Origin: Diaphorobacter aerolatus
GTDB taxonomy: Bacteria > Pseudomonadota > Gammaproteobacteria > Burkholderiales > Burkholderiaceae_C
NCBI RefSeq assembly: GCF_014489535.1
Contig: NZ_CP060783.1
Coordinates: 1 to 64,000 of the forward strand
Length of the DNA stretch: 64,000 nucleotides
Reading direction: 5' to 3'
Part shown: one piece after another, positions 58,801-64,000 of the stretch
How the letters are laid out: each line of letters begins with the position of its first letter
How positions within the stretch are numbered: position 1 is the stretch's first letter
Notes under the pieces: model-generated
What the model saw: the letters and a program-made list of their open reading frames with translations, nothing else
Told to the model about the DNA's origin: nothing
Databases searched by the model: none
Program-made: the position numbers and the translations under genes

Positions 58801-59869
58801 GCGCGAGCATGGGCTTTCGCTGTGCTCCAACGTGGTCGGCAAGACGCGTCCGGCCTCGTCCACGCTTGACGACGGCAAGGGCGAGCTGCAAGTGTGGCGC
58901 GACGCGAAAAAGGTGTTTGGCGCGACGCTGTCCGATCTGCATCAGGTCTGGGACGCGGTGAGCTGGAAGATTGCCCAGCAGCGCGACAACCCCGTCTGCG
59001 CCGACAGTGAGCATGCGGCCGCTGGTGTGCCCGCCGATCCGGGCATGCATGTGCATCTCACGTTCGATCCGCAAGACAACGTGGCCGCGCCTTGGCTGCA
59101 TCTGACCAAGCCGCGTGTGGCGGTGTTGCGCGAGCAGGGCGTGAACTCGCATGTCGAGATGGCCTATGCGTTCACCGAGGCGGGCTTTGACGCGGTGGAC
59201 GTTCACATGAGCGATCTGCAGACGGGCCGTGCGCAGCTCAAGGACTTCGCGGGCGTGGTTGCCTGCGGCGGCTTCAGCTACGGCGACACGCTGGGCGCCG
59301 GCATTGGCTGGGCGCGCTCGATCACCTTCAACGAACGCCTGTCGGCAGAGTTCACCCAGTTCTTCGCTCGCGCCGATACCTTTGGCCTGGGCGTGTGCAA
59401 TGGCTGCCAGATGTTTGCCGAACTGGCCGACATCATCCCCGGCGCGCAGGATTGGCCGCGCTTCACGCAGAACCTGAGCAACCGTTTCGAGGCCCGCCTG
59501 TCGATGGTGGAAGTGCTCGAATCGCCAAGCCTGTTCCTTGAGGGCATGGCGGGCAGCCGTCTGCCGATTGCCGTGGCGCACGGTGAAGGCTTTGCGAACT
59601 TCAGGTACCGTGGCAATCAGGCCAAGGCGATCACGGCCATGCGTTACGTGGACAACCATGGTCAGGCGACCGAGCAGTACCCGTTCAACCCGAACGGCAG
59701 TCCCGGAGGCTTGGCGGCGGTGACAACGGCCGATGGGCGCTTCACGGCGATGATGCCGCATCCCGAACGCGTGTTCCGCAACATCCAGATGAGCTGGACG
59801 AGCGGCGACGCAAGCCAGTCCAGCCCGTGGATGCGCGTGTGGCGCAATGCCCGAAAGTGGCTGGGGTGA
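55875..59869 (+). CDS. purL: Phosphoribosylformylglycinamidine synthase PurL, one frameshift
   Basis: PurL makes FGAM from FGAR, glutamine and ATP in purine synthesis. The repaired protein is about 1331 residues, the large single-chain type (E. coli 1295). It opens [20 protein letters not shown] from a GTG. The frame breaks at 55968-55969, where one extra G gives [15 protein letters not shown]. It has the AIR-synthase-like core ([20 protein letters not shown], then [11 protein letters not shown]) and a C-terminal glutaminase with the Cys nucleophile in GVCNGCQMF and PHPERVFR. A strong terminator follows. Confidence 0.95.
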
Positions 59870-59900
59870 TTCTTCGACTCCGTTAAATTCCGCCGCAGTG

Positions 59901-59928
59901 AAGCCGGGTCTCGTCCCGGCTTTTTTTT
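59901..59928 (+). terminator. Intrinsic terminator of purL
   Basis: The arms aagccggg and cccggctt with a six-base loop are followed by a run of eight T, a strong classical terminator. Confidence 0.95.
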
Positions 59929-60009
59929 GCACGCGGGAATCCTTCCTACCCGGTTGTGAGGATTCGCGCGGCACCATTCGCGATTGATGGAAACTTGGGA
60001 GTATTGAAT

Positions 60010-61023
60010 ATGGCAGGTGGCGGACTATTGATGCTGCTGGATGACATCACGGCGCTGCTCGACGATATCGCGGTGATGTCCAAGGTGGCGGCGGGCAAGA
60101 GCACGGCGGCGATTGACGATGTGGCAACCATGACCAAGGTCGCCATGCAGAAGACGGCGGGCGTGCTCGGCGACGATCTCGCGCTCAACGCCGAGAAGGT
60201 CACGGGGGTGAAGGCCAACCGCGAATTGCCGGTGGTCTGGGCCGTGGCCAAGGGCTCGCTGTGGAACAAGTTCATTCTGGTGCCTGCGGCGTTGATCATC
60301 AGTGCGTTCGCTCCCTGGCTGATCACGCCGCTGCTCATGGTGGGCGGGGCGTTTCTGTGTTTCGAGGGCGTTGAGAAGGTACTGAGCGTCTTTCACAAAC
60401 ACGAAAAGCAGGACGCCGGACGGATCGTCGCCGAAATGCAGGAGGCCGAGCAAGTCGGCGTCGCTCCGTCGTCGGTACGCCAGGCCAAGGCCAGCGCAAA
60501 GGCTCCTGCGGATTACGAAAAGGAAAAGATCAAGGGCGCTATCCGCACCGACTTCATTCTCTCGGCCGAAATCATGGCCATCGCGCTGGGCACTGTCTCC
60601 ACCAAGCCGATCTGGGAGCAGGCGCTGGTGCTCGTCGCCGTGGCGCTTGCGATCACCGTCTTCGTCTATGGCCTGGTGGCGGCCATCGTGCGCATGGACG
60701 ACGTGGGCGAGTGGCTCAAGGGCAAGAGCAGCAGTGCGGCGCGCGCCCTGGGCCGTGGCCTGATTGCGAGCACGCCGTGGCTGATGCGCGGGCTCTCCAT
60801 CGTCGGCACGGCTGCGATGTTTCTGGTCGGCGGCAGCCTGCTGGTGCACGGCATGCCGTTCATCGAGCACTGGCTGCACGATGTCGTGGCGTCGAGCGGT
60901 GCCGTCGTTGCAACCGTGCTGCCGCTCCTGGTGCACGTGGTGGTGGGTGCGATTGTCGGAGCGCTGGTTCTCGCGGTGGTGCACGCCTGGGGAGCGTTTC
61001 GCAACAAACAAGCGCACGCCTGA
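60010..61023 (+). CDS. DUF808 family inner-membrane protein (YedI-like)
   Basis: The 337-residue protein begins [20 protein letters not shown], the DUF808 opening, with a gggag ribosome site eight bases upstream. An earlier in-frame ATG at 59956 lacks one. Conserved segments include [20 protein letters not shown] and [12 protein letters not shown], and there are six to eight predicted membrane helices. The function of the family is unknown. It lies after the purL terminator and so should have its own promoter. Confidence 0.9.
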   Translation: MAGGGLLMLLDDITALLDDIAVMSKVAAGKSTAAIDDVATMTKVAMQKTAGVLGDDLALNAEKVTGVKANRELPVVWAVAKGSLWNKFILVPAALIISAFAPWLITPLLMVGGAFLCFEGVEKVLSVFHKHEKQDAGRIVAEMQEAEQVGVAPSSVRQAKASAKAPADYEKEKIKGAIRTDFILSAEIMAIALGTVSTKPIWEQALVLVAVALAITVFVYGLVAAIVRMDDVGEWLKGKSSSAARALGRGLIASTPWLMRGLSIVGTAAMFLVGGSLLVHGMPFIEHWLHDVVASSGAVVATVLPLLVHVVVGAIVGALVLAVVHAWGAFRNKQAHA

Positions 61024-61169
61024 CGGCGCTTGTCACATTTGGACAACATTCGGGTTCTCGTCAATGGAAGGCGTCTCGAGCTTGATTTGAAGCAACTCAT
61101 GTCTATGTCGAAATTGATTCAATGACCGGCATACACAAATTGTTTCCATCACAACCCGAGGTAACTCTA

Positions 61170-61787
61170 ATGAAGAAAACCCTGTTGGCCATCGCCGCAG
61201 TCAGCGCATTCACTTCCGGCGCAGCATTCGCACAGACCGCAGACGCGGTCGGCCCGTTCATGGTTCGTGTTCGCACCGTTCATCTGGACAGCCGCAACCA
61301 CGACACCACGGGCCTTGATCTGTCGATCAACAACAAGTGGATTCCTGAAGTCGACGTTTCGTACTTCTTCACCCCCAACTTCGCGGCTGAGCTGATCCTG
61401 ACCTACCCGCAAAAGCACGACCTGCGTGCGGGCGGCAACAAGATCGGCACGCTCAAGCATTTGCCGCCCACGCTGCTGGGCCAGTACCACTTCGCCGGCA
61501 TGGGCGCATTCAAGCCCTACGTTGGCGCAGGTATCAACTACACGCGTTTTTCGGGCGTGAAGTTCGACCCGGCAGTGGACGCAGCGCTTTCGCCCTCGAT
61601 CAAGAAGAACAGCTGGGGCGGCGCGCTGCAGGTCGGTTTCGACTACACACTCACGAAGAACTGGTCGCTCAACGTTGACGTGAAGAAGGTCTATATCGGC
61701 ACCGATGTCTATTCGGCTGGCAACAAGGCCGGCTCGTTCAAGGTCGATCCGGTCCTCGTGGGCGTGGGTGTCGGCTACCGCTTCTGA
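61170..61787 (+). CDS. ompW: OmpW family outer-membrane protein
   Basis: The 205-residue protein has a signal peptide (MKKTLLAIAAVSAFTSGAAF, cleavage after AFA). An eight-stranded barrel follows, with the family features VRVRTVHLD, IPEVDVSYFFTPNFAAELIL and the C-terminal GVGVGYRF ending in Phe, the signal for barrel assembly. OmpW proteins form a hydrophobic channel whose expression often responds to stress. The start is set by gagg eight bases upstream of the ATG. A terminator follows. Confidence 0.92.
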   Translation: MKKTLLAIAAVSAFTSGAAFAQTADAVGPFMVRVRTVHLDSRNHDTTGLDLSINNKWIPEVDVSYFFTPNFAAELILTYPQKHDLRAGGNKIGTLKHLPPTLLGQYHFAGMGAFKPYVGAGINYTRFSGVKFDPAVDAALSPSIKKNSWGGALQVGFDYTLTKNWSLNVDVKKVYIGTDVYSAGNKAGSFKVDPVLVGVGVGYRF

Positions 61788-61857
61788 TAGCTGGCTGAGC
61801 AAATCCTGGTCCGGTCGAGCCGATCGGACACATCAAGAAATCATGGTGGGGAAGTTG

Positions 61858-61888
61858 GCCGACTCTCTTTGCGAGAGTCGGCATTTTT
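61858..61888 (+). terminator. Intrinsic terminator of ompW
   Basis: The arms gccgactctc and gagagtcggc are perfectly complementary around a five-base loop and are followed by a T-rich tract. Confidence 0.92.
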
Positions 61889-61930
61889 ATTTCCGCTGTT
61901 ATTTCTGCTATTTCTGCTGCACGCGCAAAA

Positions 61931-62959
61931 TCAGATCCGATAAAAGCGTTTCGCGGTGCCGCGGTAGAGCTGGGCCTTTTCGTCGGCGCTCATGTTGCTC
62001 GTGATGTGCTTGAACGCATTCCAGAGCACGGCATAGCTGCAGGTTCCCTTGTCCACGGGAAAGTTGCTCTCGAACATGGCCCGCTCGGGGCCGAAGAGAT
62101 CGATGCAGGTCAGTATGTAGGGGCGCCACGCATCGGCCAATTCCAGCGAGGTCGGCGGCTTCGACTGCTGGTGAAACGGAAACCCGAAGACGCTCATGCC
62201 CAGCCCACCGAGCTTGACGCTCACGTTGGGGAACTGGGCAGTGCGCTGCAACTGCTTTTTCCATTCGGCAAAAACGGCGCCGCGCTGTCCCGCGTACGGC
62301 CCGACGCCAAGCGGCGCTCCAACGTGATCGATGACGATGGCCGTGTCGGGAAACGCCTTTGCCAGATCGGTGAGTTCGGGCAATTGTGTGTGATAGGCCC
62401 ACGAATCAAAGCTCAGCCCGAACTGCGCGAGCCTTGCGAAGCCTTCGCGGAATGTGGGGTCGAGGTAGACGTGCAGCGGCGGCGCATGCATCACGCCGTA
62501 CTGGAACCGGTCATGTGCGGCCGCGTGGCAACGAATGCCGCGAAATCGGCCTTTGCCCGCCTCGATCTGCGCCGCCAGCACCTCTTCGACCGCCGCGCCC
62601 ATCGACAGATCGGCGAAGCCGACAATCCCGGCACAGATTTGCGTGTCTTGTTGCGATGCGTTGGCCGCGTTGGCGATCTGCACGACGCGCTCGGTCTCGC
62701 CCACGGGCCGGAGCGACTCCGGGCCGCTCGTGCGGTAGGCGAATCCGACCTGGATGAATACCGTTGACTCGATGCGATGGCCCGAACCCAGATCGGCCAG
62801 CAGGTCATCCTCGAGATAGCCACCCCAGTTGATGTCGGCGAGATGATGATGCGGATCGATGATCGGCAGATCGGGCTCCAGCGCGGCCTCGGTGTGCTGC
62901 GCAAGCCAGTCGGGCCGGACTTCTGCCCGCGCGATGATGGGTAGGGAGGTGGTGCTCAT
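61931..62959 (-). CDS. Amidohydrolase family protein
   Basis: The 342-residue protein has the amidohydrolase-2 fold markers: the metal site IIDPHHHLADINWGGYLEDD at about residues 33-52, CHAAAHDRFQYGV, AIVIDHVGAPLG (His ligand region) and MFESNFPVDKGTCSY near the C-terminus (Asp). Such proteins include lactonases and decarboxylases acting on aromatic or sugar-derived acids. The substrate is unknown. It lies 22 bases downstream of livF on the same strand, so it may belong to a catabolic operon that includes the branched-chain transporter. Confidence 0.85.
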   Translation of the reverse strand: MSTTSLPIIARAEVRPDWLAQHTEAALEPDLPIIDPHHHLADINWGGYLEDDLLADLGSGHRIESTVFIQVGFAYRTSGPESLRPVGETERVVQIANAANASQQDTQICAGIVGFADLSMGAAVEEVLAAQIEAGKGRFRGIRCHAAAHDRFQYGVMHAPPLHVYLDPTFREGFARLAQFGLSFDSWAYHTQLPELTDLAKAFPDTAIVIDHVGAPLGVGPYAGQRGAVFAEWKKQLQRTAQFPNVSVKLGGLGMSVFGFPFHQQSKPPTSLELADAWRPYILTCIDLFGPERAMFESNFPVDKGTCSYAVLWNAFKHITSNMSADEKAQLYRGTAKRFYRI

Positions 62960-62981
62960 GGATGAATGTGCTTGCCGTGGT

Positions 62982-63695
62982 TCAGATGCCGAGGAACGCC
63001 TTCTGCACGAAGCTGTCGTTGAGCAGTTCCTGGCCAGAGCCCGAACGGATCACCAGACCCTGCTCGAACACATAGGCGTGGTCCGACATCTTGAGCGCCA
63101 GACGCGCGTTCTGCTCGACGAGAATCACCGACGTGCCGGTCTCGCGGTTGAGCCGTTGGATGGCCTGCGCGATCTCCGAGACGATCTTCGGTGCAATGCC
63201 GAGCGAGGGTTCGTCCAGCATGAGTATTTGGGGGCTGGACATCATCGCGCGGCCAATGGCCACCATCTGCTGCTCGCCGCCGGACAGCGATCCTGCCATC
63301 TGCTGGCGGCGTTCCTGCACGCGTGGAAACAGTTCGTAGACGCGCTCCAGCGATTTCTTCTTCTGTTCCGACGAACGGACGGTGTGCGCGCCGACCATCA
63401 GGTTTTCCCAGACCGACATGCGCGGGAACAGTCGGCGGCCCTCCGGCGAGAGGGCAATGCCCATGGACACGCGCTGCGCTGCGTTGCTGGTGTCCATGCG
63501 TTCGCCATCGAGTACCAGCGACCCCGATGTGAGCTTCTTCAGGCCCATCAAGGCCTTGAGCGTGGTGCTTTTCCCTGCGCCGTTCGATCCGATGAGGGCG
63601 ACGATCCTGCCCGCATCGACCTTGAAACTCACACCGTGCAGCGCCTCGACCAGCCCGTAGTGAACGACGATGTCATTGACCTCAAGCGTGCGCAT
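62982..63695 (-). CDS. livF: Branched-chain amino acid-type ABC transporter ATP-binding protein LivF
   Basis: The 237-residue ATPase has Walker A GSNGAGKST, the signature LSGGEQQMVAIGRAMM and Walker B ILMLDEPSLGIAP, with the LivF-type C-terminus. With LivG, LivH and LivM it powers uptake of branched-chain amino acids, or of related organic acids in many Comamonadaceae. The start overlaps the end of livG by 14 bases, so it is translated with it. Confidence 0.93.
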   Translation of the reverse strand: MRTLEVNDIVVHYGLVEALHGVSFKVDAGRIVALIGSNGAGKSTTLKALMGLKKLTSGSLVLDGERMDTSNAAQRVSMGIALSPEGRRLFPRMSVWENLMVGAHTVRSSEQKKKSLERVYELFPRVQERRQQMAGSLSGGEQQMVAIGRAMMSSPQILMLDEPSLGIAPKIVSEIAQAIQRLNRETGTSVILVEQNARLALKMSDHAYVFEQGLVIRSGSGQELLNDSFVQKAFLGI

Positions 63696-64000
63696 CTTCG
63701 TCCACTCCCAGATAGGCTTCGATCACGGCCGGGTGATTGCGAATTTCGTCGGCCGTACCCTGCGCGATCCTTTGACCCTGCACCAGCACGATGATCTTGT
63801 CGCAGGTGCCCATCACCAGGGCCATGTGATGTTCGACGAACAGCAGGGAAATGCGGTGCTCGTCGCGCAGCGACTTGAGCAGGCGGCCAAACTCCGCGCA
63901 TTCTTCGGGGTTCAGGCCCGCTGCGGGCTCGTCGAGCAGCAGCAGGCAAGGGCTCGATGCCAGGCCAATGGCCACGCCAATGCGCTTTTGATGACCGTAG
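63682..64000 (-). CDS. livG: ABC transporter ATP-binding protein LivG, C-terminal part (5' end outside the window)
   Basis: The frame is open to the window edge. The visible ~105 residues start inside the signature region (YGHQKRIGVAMAIGL), then Walker B LLLLDEPAAGLNPEE, VEHHMALVMGTCDKIIVLVQ and IRNHPAVIEAYLG, the LivG ending. It overlaps livF. The rest of the cluster should lie beyond the window. Confidence 0.9.
   Translation of the reverse strand, partial: YGHQKRIGVAIGLASSPCLLLLDEPAAGLNPEECAEFGRLLKSLRDEHRISLLFVEHHMALVMGTCDKIIVLVQGQRIAQGTADEIRNHPAVIEAYLGVDEDAHA

Noticed and set aside
57173-59977. A 934-codon open frame on the minus strand opposite purL
   Set aside because: It is the antisense shadow of purL: its composition is unnaturally rich in His and Arg, no domain is visible, and the plus strand encodes an obvious PurL.

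Overview
The window looks like chromosomal core DNA of a GC-rich betaproteobacterium of the order Burkholderiales, most likely family Comamonadaceae (Comamonas/Delftia/Acidovorax-like). The grounds are gene content and arrangement (exbB-exbD-lpxK-trm112-kdsB-adk, tolB-pal-cpoB, two isocitrate dehydrogenases, lexA back to back with an asparaginase) and codon use strongly biased to G/C at third positions. The family is an inference from gene style, not from a marker gene or a search. I see no phage, insertion sequence, integron or CRISPR array.

Layout. 1-6.4 kb: an ankyrin-repeat protein cut by the window edge, lipid A flippase msbA, and divergently tolB-pal-cpoB-tcdA. 6.5-14.2 kb (minus strand): a surface polysaccharide cluster of the ABC-transporter type, wecB, a glycosyltransferase, wzm, wzt, and a very large methyltransferase/coiled-coil/glycosyltransferase fusion. 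14.6-24.6 kb: an oxidoreductase with a divergent HxlR regulator, a flavodoxin-like protein, an epimerase plus DUF4166 pair facing a histidine kinase and a sigma-54 response regulator, an MFS transporter and coaA. 24.7-33.2 kb: helicase hrpA, several poorly known small proteins, lexA with two SOS boxes, and an L-asparaginase. 33.3-37.3 kb (minus strand): the exbB-exbD-lpxK-trm112-kdsB-adk operon for envelope energisation and LPS precursors. 37.6-44.3 kb: xseA, sodB, a LysR regulator with an aldo/keto reductase, and a monomeric-type isocitrate dehydrogenase. 44.7-47.9 kb: an unusual three-gene set of two zinc-ribbon membrane proteins flanking a lipoprotein. 48-51 kb: a DUF192 protein, a tiny exported His/Lys-rich protein, dimeric-type icd, and three identical tRNA-Asn genes. 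51-64 kb: a DUF454 protein, def, glnD, map, purL, a DUF808 protein, ompW, an amidohydrolase, and livF with the end of livG.

A dominant technical feature is that fourteen genes, several of them normally essential (tolB, kdsB, def, purL), carry single-base losses (tolB has two), nearly all in short homopolymers. Adding one base restores an intact, full-length family member each time. This reads as under-called homopolymers in the assembly rather than decay. I annotate those genes as one CDS spanning the shift.

The most promising biology is (i) a near-consensus sigma-54 promoter in front of the DUF4166/epimerase pair, beside a sigma-54-dependent two-component system; (ii) the methyltransferase/coiled-coil/glycosyltransferase fusion in an ABC-exported polysaccharide locus; (iii) the zinc-ribbon/lipoprotein cluster; and (iv) hairpins with an identical loop but different stems between the tandem tRNA-Asn genes. 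None of these is proven to be a new system from sequence alone.
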